DNA from: Ceratopteris richardii
Lineage: Eukaryota > Streptophyta > Polypodiopsida > Polypodiales > Pteridaceae
Direction of reading: 5' to 3'
Assembly (NCBI GenBank): GCA_020310875.1
Contig: CM035427.1
Span: forward strand, 86,047,598-86,111,597
Length of the DNA: 64,000 nucleotides
In this document: positions 33,433 through 45,108 of the stretch, piece by piece
How the letters are laid out: every line of letters begins with the position of its first letter
Position numbering within the stretch: position 1 is the stretch's first letter
Position numbers and translations under genes: made by a program
The notes under the pieces: model-generated
What the model was told of the DNA's origin: nothing
What the model saw: the letters and a program-made list of their open reading frames with translations, nothing else
Databases searched by the model: none

Positions 33433-34827
33433 TCAAGTAACCCCCATCAAGTGACAACAGTGTCGAAAGCTATCCTGTGGTAGAGCTTTAGTCAAAACAT
33501 TTGCAGCATTATCTCGAGTGTGAACCTTCTCAAGAATAATGCTCTCAATGGCGAAGCAATCTCTAATGAAGTGATACCTCACCTCAATGTGCTTGGTCTT
33601 TGCATGATAGACCGGATTCTTAGCCAAAGCAATGGCACTGTGACTATCACTGAGCAAGCGAGGTACATGTTGAGGTAAACCCATATCACAAGCAAGACGA
33701 GAAAGCCACAATGCTTCCTTACACGCCTCACTTGCTGCAACATACTCTGCTTCTGTGGTGGAAATAGTTGTACATTCTTGAAGACGAGATCTCCAAGAAA
33801 TAGCACCTCCAACAAAATGAAAAATGTACCCTGATGTAGACTTACGATTGTCTACACAACCAGCATAGTCAGAATCTGTGTAACCAATAATGGATGCTTT
33901 CCCTCTACCTAAGCATAGACACTTGTCCTTAGTGCCACTCAGATATCTCAAAATCATCTTGAACGCTTCCCAATGTTTCTTGCCAGGATTATACATATAT
34001 CTACTCACAACTCCCACTGCAAATGCAATGTTTGGTCTCATAGCTACCATAGCGTACATGAGACTACCAACAGCAGACTGATAAGGAATTTTGGTCATGA
34101 ATTCCTTTTCCTCATCTGATTTGGGGAAATCATCCTTGCTCAATTTCACATATGTGGGTAAAGGTGTACTCAATGCCTTTCCACCCTGCATATTGAACCG
34201 GTGAAGTACTTTGGATATGTACTCACTTTGAGACACGTATATGCATCTTTTACTCCTATCACGAGTAATGCGCATGCCAAGAATATGTTTGGCATCCCCC
34301 AAATCCTTCATATCAAATATCTGACTCAACTTCTTTTTGAGAATTGAAAAATCATAAGAGGACTTCCCAGCAATCAACATATCATCGACGTAAAGTATCA
34401 AGCATATCAAGCTGCCATCAAAGCATCTCTTTGTGAAGAGACAATGATCCTCATTGCTCCAAGAATAGCCTTGCGACTTCATAAAAGCATCAAACTTTTG
34501 GTACCATTGTCTAGGAGACTGTTTAAGTCCATACAAGCTCTTCTTGAGCTTACAAACTAGACTTTCCTTGCCAGGAACTACATAACCTTCTGGTTGTTCC
34601 ATATAGATCTAATCTGTAAGATCTCCATGCAAGAAAGCTGTTTTCACATCCATTTGGACTAGCTCTAAGTCCTCCATTGCAACGAATCCAAGCAACATGC
34701 GCAAAGTAGTCATCTTGACCACTGGAGAGAAGATTTCCTCAAAATCAACACCATGTTGTTGCTTAAAACCCTTTGCAACAAGTCGTGCTTTATATTTTGG
34801 AGAAGCACTATCTGATGTGAATTTCAC
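33433..34827 (-). pseudogene. B2 reverse transcriptase-RNase H
   Basis: A single frame from 34827 to 33433 is broken only by a TAG at 34609-34611 (LHGDLTD, stop, IYMEQPEG). The main 389-codon part has LKKSLYGLKQSPRQWYQKFDAF, catalytic YVDDM at residues 71-75, LGDAKHILGMRI, then RNase H with TDSDYAGCVDNRKSTSGY, TTEAEYVAASEA, DSHSAIALAKNPVYHAKTKH and ALPQDSFRH. It is the best-preserved RT-RNase H in the window. The RT start is put out of frame by a one-base deletion near 34827 relative to B1. Confidence 0.93.
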
Positions 34828-36176
34828 TTATATACCCATTTACATGGTAAAGCTTTTCTGCCCTTTGGCAGAGGTACTAAGTCCCAAGTACCATTCTTGT
34901 GAATAGAATCCAACTCACTCTTCATGGCACGCTCCCACTTGACATGATCCTCTGTCTGCATAGCCTCTTTGTAGCAAGAAGGCTCACCGGCATCTGTTAG
35001 CATAACAAAATCTAAACCCGGAACATATCTATCAGGTGGATGTGAGACACGTGTAGTACGTCTCAATGGTTGCTGAACAGGAACATGTGCAGACTGATCT
35101 GAATGGACATTCTCTTGAACATCCCTATGTGCAGCATTTTTATGCATGCGAACCGGAGGACTAGTATCCTCAAACACCACTCTTCTCACTTCAACCTCCT
35201 TAATGGGCTGTTTATGCATCTGAGACTCATTAAAAATGACATCACTACTTCTGATCACTAACCGTGTTTCAGGATCCCATAAGCGATATCCAAATTGTCC
35301 TTCTCGACCATATCCAAGAAAAATGCATTTCTTTGACTTATGGTCCAACTTTTGTCTAAGATTCTTGGGTATATGAACATATGCTTCACACCCAAAAACT
35401 CAAAGATGATCATAATATGGTGGTTTCCCTATCCATAACTCTTGTGCCACTTTCAGAACTTTGGCAGTACTAGGTGAAAGGTTAATCACATGAACTGCAG
35501 TCAATACTGCTTCTGCCCAAAAACCTCGTGAGAGGTTTGCATGATGCAACATAGAGACTACTCTATCTTGAATAGTTCTATTCATCCTCTCAGCTACACC
35601 ATTTTGTACTGGGGTATAAGGAGCTGTAAACTCTCCACAAATCCCTCCAGATTGACAGAAAAGGCTGAATTCATGTGAGGTATACTCACCCCCATTATCT
35701 GAACGTAAAGCCTTAAGCTTAGTTCCTTTTTCAGTCTCAACTGAAGCAAGCCATTTTCTGAAAGTAGGGAATACATCATCCTTTGATTTGATAGGATATA
35801 CCCAGACTTTTCTAGTAGCATCATCTATGAAAGTGACAAAGTAAAGAGAACCACCTAAGGACCTAGTGGGCATAGGACCACACACATCTGTATGAACGAG
35901 ATCTAAAGGCTGAATTGAAGAGTCAATGTGCATTTTATGCACATTTTTTGTTTGCTTTCCATATTGACAATGCTCACAAAATGAAAAATCAGAGAAAGAT
36001 AACACAGGTAAGTAGACAGAACGAGAAAGATTTTCCATTCCACTATGAGATATATGGTCCAAACGACCATGCCAAATACAAGCCATAGGCTGTTCAGTAA
36101 CAGCTAACAAGTGTTCTTTCTGTGATACAAATAAAGGATAAAGTGAGCCAACTTTGCTTCCTTTTGCAATAACCAT
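34824..36176 (-). pseudogene. B2 integrase with linker to RT
   Basis: 36176-35400 carries the pre-integrase zinc site (WHGRLDHISH, CEHCQYGK) and the rve core: DLVHTDVCGPMPTRSLGGSLYF, FIDDATRKVWVYPIKSK, ALRSDNGGEYTSHEFS, TAPYTPVQNGVAERMNRT. The D, D and E catalytic residues are all present. A TGA at 35400-35402 replaces Arg of the HLRVFGCEAY motif, after which 35348-34824 continues in the same frame: KKCIFLGYGREGQFGYRLWDP, RSSDVIFNES and the RT start DLVPLPKGRKALPCKWVYK. Confidence 0.92.
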
Positions 36177-37106
36177 ATTGTCCTTTGATATATGAAAGGA
36201 CTAAGCATAGAAGACCACCTTGTAACCAAGGTCATCAAGTTGACCAACTGACATCAAACTGCGTGATAACTGAGGCACATGGCGTACATTATGCATAGTA
36301 AATTTTGAACCATCAATGAACTGCACAACCACATCTCCAATCCCCACAACATCACACTAGTAAGAGTCACCAAGTCTCACGGTACCAAGAGACTTCGCTG
36401 CATAATTAGATAGCCATTCTCTATGTGGTGTCACATGGAAAGAAGCACCAGAATCTAGCAGGCAGGTGTGGGAAAGAGAATCAGCCATAAGTGCCTCAGA
36501 TGGCACAATACTATCAAGTGTCAACACATCAGCATCATCAGAAATAACATTAATTTCTTTAATCTTCACAGTCGAAGTAGATGGTGCTAGTAACTGTTTA
36601 ACATGCCCATCAAAATTTTGTCCTTTACCTTTAGCATTCTTTAATGCATAACAGTCTTTCTTCATGCATCCTTTCTTATGACAATAATGGCATTCGATAT
36701 CCCTCTTCCTTGGTTTACTTCTACTCTTATTTCGTTGACCATTCTTTTCCATTTTTTTGCTCCTGCCACATTGTTGATTCTTTCCTTGGTAAGAATCACG
36801 AACATTATATGCATCTCCACTCTGAGTCCCAACCATAGATTTCCTACAAATCTCCTCACTCAAGAGTGCTCCACATATGTCATCATAGATGAGTTTACCA
36901 CCAGGTGCATTGTTGCTAATAGCTGTGCAAAACGTATCCCATGATGATGGCAGGGTGCATAATAGCAATACTGCTTTCATTTCATTGTCCATATCCATTT
37001 TCTGAGCCTGTAATTGGGAGAATATGGCATCAAACTCATTTAGATGAGCAGCAACACTATTTGTGTCCTTCATACGAAGGTCATATAATTTTCTCATCAG
37101 ATACAC
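36177..37106 (-). pseudogene. B2 gag C-terminal part and protease
   Basis: 37106-36357 reads YLMRKLYDLRMKDTNSVAAHL (UBN2 capsid), PGGKLIYDDICGALLSEE, a basic region and the knuckle CHYCHKKGCMKKDC, where the usual His is Cys. It then runs to protease CLLDSGASFHVTPHREW with an intact DSG. A TAG at 36357-36359 follows GDSY and is identical in position to B1. The frame would continue (CDVVGIGDV, MSVGQLDDLGYK) to integrase. Confidence 0.9.
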
Positions 37107-37477
37107 TTTATTTGATGCCGTCTCTTTTTCATATGTATTGCATAACTTCTTCCAAAGCTCCTCTGCACTTTCACAGTCTAATACTGTAAAGTAATATTAT
37201 CTGCCAAGTGCAAGCGAATGGTAGACCTGGCCATTTCATCTAACTCATCCCAATCATCTTCATCCATGTTAGCAGGCTTCTTTGAAATCCCATTTACTGG
37301 CTTCCATTGCCTCCTTTGAATCAGCACATCTTTAATCTGATTCTTCCATAGAGCAAAGTTTGTCCCATCAAATTTTCGGATCTCAAAATGGTCTTTGCCC
37401 TGCAAGTTATAGCTCCTCCTCGAAACACTAGCACTAGACCCTGATCCACGGGATGTGTCCGAGACCTCTGATTCCAT
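37107..37477 (-). pseudogene. B2 gag N-terminal part
   Basis: The ATG at 37477-37475 starts MESEVSDTSRGSGSSASVSRRSYNLQGKDHFEIRKFDGTN, then FALWKNQIKDVLIQRRQW, DEDDWDELDEMARSTIRLHLADN. A small deletion near 37195 shifts the frame away from the rest of gag. The start matches B1 (MASEVSGRSGG). Confidence 0.9.
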
Positions 37478-37917
37478 GATGGTGGAGAACTGAATAGAAT
37501 GATAATGGAGCTAGAAGAGTCCAAACACCAGCAAATAAGTGTATCAAGGCATAAATCGACCACTGTATAGTTGACTAAACCAGAAATCTGGAAATCTTTT
37601 GCCAGAGTATCCTCTGCAAAATTAGCATATGACCAGTGTCAAAGTATCATAAAACTACAAGTATTGACATGTCTACCTGCATAGTGAATCACTGACTCCA
37701 CTGCATATAATCAGTTACCCAATAGAAGCCAACTAGGCTTATCGAGCACCTATGAACAACTATTATACATCTCCTATGGCGAGGTTGGGTAAGTCTTCCA
37801 CCTGCATCACCGAAGAGACCCCGACATCTGGGTGTCTCCCAGTTAAGAAAACCTCACCACGACCCTCTTTATCAAACGTAAAAGGCTTTATGCAAAAAAC
37901 GTAACCGCTATATCAAT

Positions 37918-38847
37918 GACCACATGGACGTACATAAGCGGTATCCACAAAGTCCTTCACTTGAGGTGCTTTCATTTGTTCTTCCATTTTTTACCCAACA
38001 ATCGCTAGAATAGTGTCCTACTTTACCAGAATGATAGCACGTTATACCTTTATGGCCTCGACCTCTTCCTCTACTTCTACCTCGACTTCTTCCTTGTGTA
38101 TTGGCATTTAATCCATCCTTGTTGTCCACCAATTTTTTTTTAATTATGGTTGGAGTTGTTGTGACCTCTTCCTTTTCCTCTTGAGCCTCCTCTTGAGTTC
38201 CTTCCTTTACCTCGTCATATAACATTTGTTTGTGGTTTTCCTTTCCTTTGGAGCCACCAAAGCTAAGATCTTTGATGACAAGATAAGGGATTAACTATTT
38301 AAAAATTGGATATGCATCTTTCAAGTTAATGGAAGTTATAAAAGGCTTCCAACTTTCATCTTCTCTCAATCTATTAAGAGTAAAACACATAAGATCTTCT
38401 TCTTCAATGATTGTGCCAATAGAAGCTAAAACATCACTTAGCTCCTTAATCTTCAAGTATGTTTAGCTATGGATTGATTGGAATGTTTCTTGACTGTGTT
38501 CAAATCATTCTTGAGTCGAAGTTTTGTATCTTTTGTATTTGTTGAATACATCCTCTGAAGAGCTTCCCAAGCATCCTTCACTATTTCCAGATGTTGAATA
38601 TGCCATACCATCGCATTAGTAATGACTTGTGCAATGAGGAACATGACTCTCCTATTCCTCTCTTCCCAATCTTTTGCTTGCCTCCTTTGGGCTTTGGTGG
38701 CTGTGCTTGATTGATTCGAGGTTGAGCATCATCTCTGCTCACAATACCCCATAAGCCCTTTCTGATTAGGTAGTTGATTATTCTAAACTTCCACACAAGA
38801 ATGTTATCCTTATCCAATTTCTCTACTAATTGACCCAACTCAACCAT
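37918..38847 (-). pseudogene. C: copia-type gag fragment
   Basis: The likely start at 38847 gives MVELGQLVEKLDKDNILVWKFRIINYLIRKGLW. The segment 38644-38453 follows with VWHIQHLEIVKDAWEALQRMYSTNTKDTKLRLKNDL (UBN2-type capsid). The segment 38225-37918 has an acidic stretch, an Arg-Gly repeat (GRSRGRSRGRGRGHKG) and the knuckle CYHSGKVGHYSSDC, whose second Cys is Ser. Not the same family as A, B or D. No protease or pol follows, because B2 lies on its 3' side. Confidence 0.75.
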
Positions 38848-40289
38848 TGAAGAAGAGTTTTGAGAGTTACCTCAAGTAGTTATATAGTCCTTTGTTGTTG
38901 CATTTGTGAAGCTCCCCTTTGCATTATATTTCCTCTTTTTCTTTGCTTTAGCTCCAACCTTGTTGATGAAGATTTTTCACCAATTGTGCATTCATAGCAA
39001 CTCTAGAGAATGATTTCTCCTATCCACAACAAGAAGCGTGTAGTGAGCCCTTGTAGGTCCAACACTTGGACAAATAACTACACCTTAGATTACTTTCTAC
39101 TCTCAATTCAAAATTCAAATTGATCTTTGCCTTTATCCCATCAAACCAGACAAGTATCACTTTCCAACAAGCTATAAAGCACTTAAGTTGGATAATTTTT
39201 GGTCAGGAAAGTCAATTCACAAAAGTAGACTATTTGTCCACACAGAGATGCTAAAGAACTAGACTTCACTCTTGGACTTATAACTCAAAGCATATAGATC
39301 CTTTGAAGAAGATATTTGAGATAGAGAATGTGCACACGCCAAGCTTTCAATAATCTTAAAATCACATAATTTGGATAAATTTTGGTTGGGAAAATCAACT
39401 AATCTAAATAGACTACCTGTCCATACAAGTATGCTAAAGAACTAGACTTCACTCTCGGATTGATAGCTCACATAATATAGATCCTTTGAAGGAGATATTT
39501 GTGATGGTGAAAGTAGACAAGAAAAACTTTCCACAAAGCTAGGATTCATGTATTTTGGATAAGTTTGGGTTCAGAAACATAATTAACCAAAATAGACGAC
39601 TTGTCCACATAGGTATATTGAAGAACTAGACTTCACTCTTGGACAACTAACTCACACAATGTAGAAGCTTTGAAGAAGATATTTGAGATGAAGAAAGTGC
39701 ACAAGATATGATTTCCAATGAGTGTTTGAATGCAAGAAATGGTTATATACACATCGGGATATGAGCCACATAACATGACTTTGTACAAAGTGATGTGATA
39801 AAAAAGAGTCTATGAGAAGAAAAAAATGATAAAATGGATTCTAACACTAAATCCCAATAATGGGGGCTCTTGCCTCTTTCTCTCCTTGCTGAGAATGTTT
39901 TCCTACTCCACTTTCATATCCAATGGGCATGTGAAGAAGTTTGTGCCTTCTTCTTAACTCAACACTTTCATTTGATTTGCCCATTACATGCCACTCACTA
40001 CAAGCCAGATCTTGTATATTTTATTCATCATGATTTTTTACTAGATCTTTTTCATCCGTAGACTTCTTTTTCCCTTTACCTTTACATTTGGTAAATTTAT
40101 CTAAGCATAGCTCATGTGAAAATGAGCTTGCACATTTATCTTCATCACCATCATGCTTGCAACATGACAAAACCTAAAGGTGGAATGCCTACTTTCTTGA
40201 TTATGACATTTACAGGCATGATCTCTTCATAAATAAGATATAAGGACATGATTGATTCTTCATTTTTGAGTCTTGCCAATGCTAAGCTT
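38848..40289. other. Unassigned interval, possibly leader/LTR of C, with tandem repeats
   Basis: On C's 5' side an untranslated leader and LTR would be expected, but I could not define LTR ends or a primer site. It contains the ~183-bp array (39165-39720). The remainder to 40289 shows no domains. Confidence 0.4.
39165..39720. repeat. ~183-bp tandem repeat, 3 copies
   Basis: ACTAGACTTCACTC recurs at 39258, 39441 and 39625 (spacing 183 and 184). Flanking blocks repeat with it: TTTGGATAA, GACTAYYTGTCCA, ATAGATCCTTTGAAG-AGATATTTG. Units differ by many substitutions, so the array is old. Confidence 0.85.
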
Positions 40290-41011
40290 AGGAGCTCAAG
40301 AAGTAACATTCTCAAAGTACTTTCCAAGTTCTAGTTCGTGTTTTGTTCTAGCTCCTTGTGTTGGTCTTGTCTATTCTAGTTTCCAAACATCTATTCTTGT
40401 CCTCTTTTAATCTCATAGTATGAGCTCCAATTCAATTATTTTATGTATCTATTTCATCTCTCTTTAGGGAATTCTTGTAATCTTGATGTCTTGTTTTATA
40501 CCTACTTTCCTAACTTGTGGGATCCCTTATATCCCATCTAGTCCAATTATTTATACCTTCACTCCTAGATTGTGAGACTCCTCGTATCAATTTTGTGTTC
40601 TTGTATTGTTTCCCTTATGTGCATAATCTTATAATCAGAAGTATATTTCAAAAATCTTGTGCAATCAAGTCAAAGTGCACAATCTAATGCTCCCCTACTA
40701 GTTATAATGTACATATAATGCTCACAATCTTGTATCAATTTTGTGTTCTTGTATTGTTTCCCTTATGTGCATAATCTTATAATCAGAAGTATATTTCAAA
40801 AATCTTGTGCAATCAAGTCAAAGTGCACAATCTAATGCTCCCCTACTAGTTATAATGTACACATAATGCTCACAATCTCGTATCAATTTTGTGTTCTTGT
40901 ATTGTTTCCCTTATGTGCATAATCTTATGTTTAGAAGTATATTTCAAAAATCTTGTGCAATCAAGTCAAAGTGCGCAATCTAATGCTCCCCTAATAGTTA
41001 TAATGTACAGC
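40290..41011 (+). repeat. M: LTR of the F/G/I gypsy family, plus strand
   Basis: Shares blocks with the reverse complement of the G and F1 LTRs: GAACTTGGAA-like start, GACATCTAGTC-like blocks, CTTGTAATCTTG, TAATTATTT, GTATATTTCAAA, and the end TCAAAGTGCACAATCTAATGCTCCCCTA. The last 148 bp are present about three times. No primer site or internal region follows. Confidence 0.7.
40585..41011 (+). repeat. 148-bp tandem repeat, about 2.9 copies, at the end of LTR M
   Basis: TATCAATTTTGTGTTCTTGTAT starts at 40585, 40733 and 40881, an exact 148-bp period. The copies are nearly identical, so the amplification is much younger than the LTR insertion. Confidence 0.93.
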
Positions 41012-42774
41012 TAGGCATTCACACACCTTAGATGGGCCCCATGATTATGCCATTGACTCAAAATCCTTCGTTTATGAGGACCAAACTCAAAAACTTAGGA
41101 ATCATGGCATGAGGGTACACTCTAACTCAAAGGAAGACGATCAAAGAAACATGTGAATTAGGGCATGAGGGTGCACTCTAACTCAAAGGAAGACGATCAA
41201 CCAATGACCCAATGAGCCATTTGAGAATCTAGTGATAGGCGTGGAGACAACGTTAGTTACTTCATGTAATGCCATGGTATAAAATGGAAAGAAATTTCCC
41301 AATCCTCTAAGGCTGCACTCAATTGGAACACTATGTCAAATGAAAGAAGAATACAACTTCTTTTTCTTTGCCAAATGGTAATTCCTTTTTTTCTTTTTTT
41401 TAATAACGATTTTCAAAAATGTAAAGATTAAAGTGTTTACATAATGTTCTTGCCTCATGGACAATGAAAACATGAGTTTTAACATAGTTTCACTTGAATC
41501 AATGCACTACGATGTGTTTGTTTCCGTTTAAACATTCCTTGTTGGTGTGAACTCAGCCTTAGTATGCCCTTCAATGTCCATGTGCTTCAAGGTTCAGTTC
41601 CAAGTCTCATGGAGGTCAGATACCTGAGACTAGATTGTCCTTGATCCTTCCCCTACAAGTTTTTCCTATTATGGCCTCAATCGTAGCCGTCTTGCCTAAC
41701 ACGTTACACGCTACAGCCGAGAGATATACATCGCGCAGGTCGCAGCTGTGTCATTGCCCGCCTTCATCTTCCATTCATTTTTTCCTCTCTCTAATGCAGG
41801 ACCTTCCGCTTGCCCATCACAGCACATGTTTCTAGTTTGCCATCGCTGTCTACCGTCACACAGGAACCATTCTTCTTCTTATCAAATTCTTCATCTGTTG
41901 GTTAACATAGAACTTACACAATGAGTGGCTCATCTATCTTTGCCTCCTTGGGTGCTGTCGTGCATGGCGAAATATAGACAAAAACAGGCCCGCAAAGAAA
42001 TTACAGAATAACTAATTTTGTTGTTTTCGAGTAAATTTATGAATCTGTCCATACTCGGATAATCAACTCAATAAACTTTGACATAAGAATAGTGCCGCAA
42101 AGAAATTAGAGAACAGCTAGTTTTGTTGTTTTCAAGTAAATTTATGGATTTGTCCATACACCGATAATCAAATCAATAAACTTTGTCATAAGATTCTGAG
42201 TCTTCTATGCATTCAGGGATACCGAATTCTCATAATCACAAATCACAGAGTGCTGTTGCAAAATATGACTCTCCTGGTAGCCCTATAGTCCCTCAGTTTC
42301 AAGATACTTTCTAGATTGGCTCAAAGCATACAAAACATCTCCTCAAACTCTGAAATGATAACTGCAAATTCATTCTCACTCACATGAGAATATATCTTTG
42401 AAATTCCTATGATTCTACTGGGAATACTTACTCCCCCTTACCGTATTTGTAGAAAAATACTTCCCTCTCACATTCAAGTTCATCTTTTGCTGGACCAACT
42501 CTTATAAAAAAGAAGAAAGAGATCCTGACGCTACCATGGTTGGCAGTTGGCTGTCCATTTGTGCTTTTGTTTGCGATTGCTCTTTCATGAGTTGCCTTGA
42601 AGCTATTTAAGTTCTTTACAGTCTATTGCACTATATATTGTACACATAAGCATCGAGTGTTAAGACTTGGTGTAAGCCTTCCTTTTCAGGTTCACCTTCC
42701 TCGCCATTCTCAATAACATGAAAGTCCATTACAAAACATTATTAGCCTTGGTAGATCGATATTGAGGTGCCTAG
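41012..42774. other. Unassigned interval with small duplications
   Basis: No domain is recognised. GCATGAGGGTRCACTCTAAC with flanks repeats at 41107 and 41163 (period 56), and a 105-bp duplication lies at 41989-42198. The open frame 41635-41835 has no features of a real gene. Confidence 0.45.
41989..42198. repeat. 105-bp tandem duplication
   Basis: CCGCAAAGAAATTA at 41990 and CCGCAAAGAAATTAGAGAAC at 42095, with matching TTTTGTTGTTTTC, AAATTTATG and CTTTGNCATAAGA blocks. About 10 percent diverged by eye. Confidence 0.88.
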
Positions 42775-43466
42775 AGCCAAGGGAGCACTAGATTGTGTCC
42801 TCTGACTAGACCAGGCAAGATTCCAGAATTACACTTTCGACTACAAGATCACCCACATAGGGAAAAACAAGAATAAATAACTGATACAAGAATTCCCATA
42901 ACCTAGGAGTACTCATAGGTATAGATAACTCAAATAGAGATGAAGCAGAAGATCCCATACCCCGGGTCCATAGGAATGAAGCAAGATTATAAGAACTCCC
43001 TTCAGGGAGATGAATTAGATACAAGAAATAACTAGGCAAGATCTCGTACTACGAGATGACAACAAGACAAGCTTAGATGTCCAAGAACTAGACTAATCAG
43101 GACTAAAACAAGGAAAAAGACAAGAACTAGAACTGGAACTTCAAAAGTACTTGGTGATCACGACTCCTTGAGCTGGTATTGGAAAGACTGAGTATGTATG
43201 TGGCCAACCCCTCCTTATATAGGTTTTCAAGGGCGGTTCGTTGCTTATGACTTGATGATGTCATCGATGATGTCGTCAATTCAAAACATGATCTCTGGAT
43301 GTCAGGATCAAGCAAGAAGACAATCAATCTTAGGGTTTTGACATGTTACGGATGCAATGTAAAGCCTTGGTTTCTCCAAATTCTAAACCAACCATGAGAT
43401 ATGAAAGTCACATGGAATGTGAGGTTCAGGATGGTTTGCTTTGTCCATGAAATCAACCCCCCTTCA
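42775..43466 (-). repeat. F1 3' LTR and polypurine tract
   Basis: About 681 bp. On the minus strand it begins TGATTTCATGGACAAAGC (43455) after the polypurine tract GAAGGGGGGT, and ends GCTCCCTTGG..., the terminal bases having decayed compared with G (CCCCTAACA). Confidence 0.85.
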
Positions 43467-43469
43467 ATC

Positions 43470-44157
43470 GATGAGTTCCACGAGGAGTGATCATGATTTT
43501 TCGTCTCGACGTGATTGGAATTTTTTTATGAAATTCTCAAACCTTGATTGATGCTTGGTGAAGATTTTTTGGAGATTCCCAAGTGCGATTACTGATGTCA
43601 TACCCATTCCAATGAAAAAGGTACTCCAATCTTCCTCAAGATATTTTTGAATCTTAGACATGCTCGACTTCGAGTTCTTCATGATCATCAATCTCGATAA
43701 GTGGTGGAGGAATAGGTCCCTCCTCCCTCAACGGTGAAATCTGATACCGTTCCAACATAGATACACAGAAAGCTCGATATATTCTCATGGTACTTGATAA
43801 CTAGAGCTTGAAAGTGATTGGAATAATCTTGGCCAAGATGATGAATGCACCAAATCTCTGATGATCTAGCTTTGCACAAGGCCTTGAAATCTCTAAATTA
43901 TTTTTGAGTAACCACACTTTATCCCCAATGTGATAGGATGGATTTTGAACACGATGCGAATCTGCATAATACTTATATTGTTCTTGAGCCCTATGGATCT
44001 CTTCCTTGATTTCTTTGTGAATATCCATGAGATATCGGACATTATCTTGGACAACTGGGTTCTTGACATGATTTGAGAGTTGTATATCCATCCTTGGATG
44101 TTATCCATAATTTGTGAAGAAGGGAGTCTGCTTGGTAGATGTATGAACACTATTATT
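43470..44157 (-). pseudogene. F1 integrase C-terminus and chromodomain
   Basis: 44091-43801 encodes DIQLSNHVKNPVVQDNVRYLMDIHKEIKEEIHRAQEQYKYYAD, HIGDKVWLL, RPCAKLDHQRFGAF, the gypsy integrase C-terminal block. Across frameshifts, 43660-43560 gives SWGRLEYLFHWNGYDISNRTWE, a recognisable chromodomain (Y-L--W-GY---TWE). Such domains in chromoviruses help direct integration to particular chromatin. Confidence 0.85.
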
Positions 44158-44904
44158 TTAGGCAAACCCTCCAAAGGGTAAAAGCTCAAACCAATCATTT
44201 TGATGATAGTTGATATTGCACTGGAGATATTGTTCTAGGTCTTGATTCACCCATTCTGTTCGTCCATCAGTATGTGGATGATAAGCTATAGATAGTTTAA
44301 CTTGAGCATCAAGGAGCTTGCAAAGACTGTCCCAAAAGTTGGATATCAATGATGGATCTCGATCACTAACAATATCATCATGCAATCCATGAAGCCTAAA
44401 GATGTATCTAAGAAAAAGTCTATCAGTGGTTGCATCTTTGATTGGCTTAGTAGTTGGAATGAAGTGGTCCATCTTTGTAAGTCTATCCACTATAAGAAGA
44501 ATGGCATCATACTTATCTGACTTTGGTAGATCTGTGATGAACTCCATAGATAATGAAGCCCATGGACTTTGTTCAATAGGTAAAGGTTGCAAAAGGTCAT
44601 GCAGTTTATGTCGCAGTACCTTAGATCTACTGCAAGTGTCAGAGGTTTGGATATATTCTTTGACTTCCTTCCACATTTGATGCCACCAAAAATCCCTTGA
44701 TATGAGTTCTATTCCAAAATGTCCTATTTCAAGGTTATTATGATGTTGTTGAAGTACTTGAATCCTGGGCTTTCCTAGAGGGACATATAATAGGTTCTTA
44801 TAGAATAGTAACCCATCCTTTTCCTGAAATTCATTTACTTCTTGGACCTTCTTGTGTCTTTTGCTTAACATTACAAAACAATTCATCTTGTGGTAGAGTC
44901 TCAT
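44158..44904 (-). pseudogene. F1 gypsy integrase core
   Basis: A 248-codon open frame. HHNNLEIGHFG (about 54-64) and SDTC (88-91) form a zinc site with one Cys lost. The core has SMEFITDLPKSDKYDAILLIVDRLTK (119-144), IVSDRDPSLISNFW (178-191) and YHPHTDGRTEWVNQ (208-221). The second Asp (181) and Glu (217) fit D-35-E, but the first catalytic Asp is Glu (121); G has Asp there. Upstream text runs into the RNase H spacer. Confidence 0.9.
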
Positions 44905-45108
44905 GGATCAAATGACTCAAGGCTAAATCTTCATGATGGCTTGAAGAGATAGCTACTAATTGGAGATGCTCAAGATTGAGTAATACACTGTCCTATTGAT
45001 CAAAGGCCTCTTTAGCTTTCTTTGATGCAAGGTATGATCTTCTCAACAAGCCATCTGACTGACATTGCTAGCATCCTAGAGGGTTTGCGATGACAAAGTT
45101 GAACCTCA

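Larger units (their letters stand above)
32989..37917 (-). mobile_element. B2: Ty1/copia retrotransposon, 5' LTR missing
   Basis: Same family as B1, and less damaged. 3' LTR 32989-33285, polypurine tract, RT-RNase H, integrase, protease and gag are all present in a few long frames. Collinearity with B1 ends at about 37757. Further sequence to about 37917 ends in a weak primer-site-like CGCTATATCAATGA, but no LTR follows and family C gag begins. No target duplication can be assigned. Confidence 0.9.
42775..45108 (-). mobile_element. F1: chromodomain-bearing Ty3/gypsy fragment
   Basis: Minus-strand order: tail of the RNase H/spacer, integrase, chromodomain, polypurine tract and 3' LTR (42775-43455). 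It is cut at about 45108 by A3a, so gag, protease, RT and the 5' LTR are missing. Sequence is collinear with G (52066-55479), which keeps the 5' LTR. Confidence 0.88.

Noticed and set aside
39165..41011. Regularly spaced repeats that might suggest a CRISPR array
   Set aside because: Whole 148- and 183-bp units repeat in tandem with no short conserved repeat separated by unique spacers, and the context is a plant genome.
41635..41835. Possible small host gene
   Set aside because: A 66-codon frame with no motif, no splice or promoter context, and surrounded by repeats.
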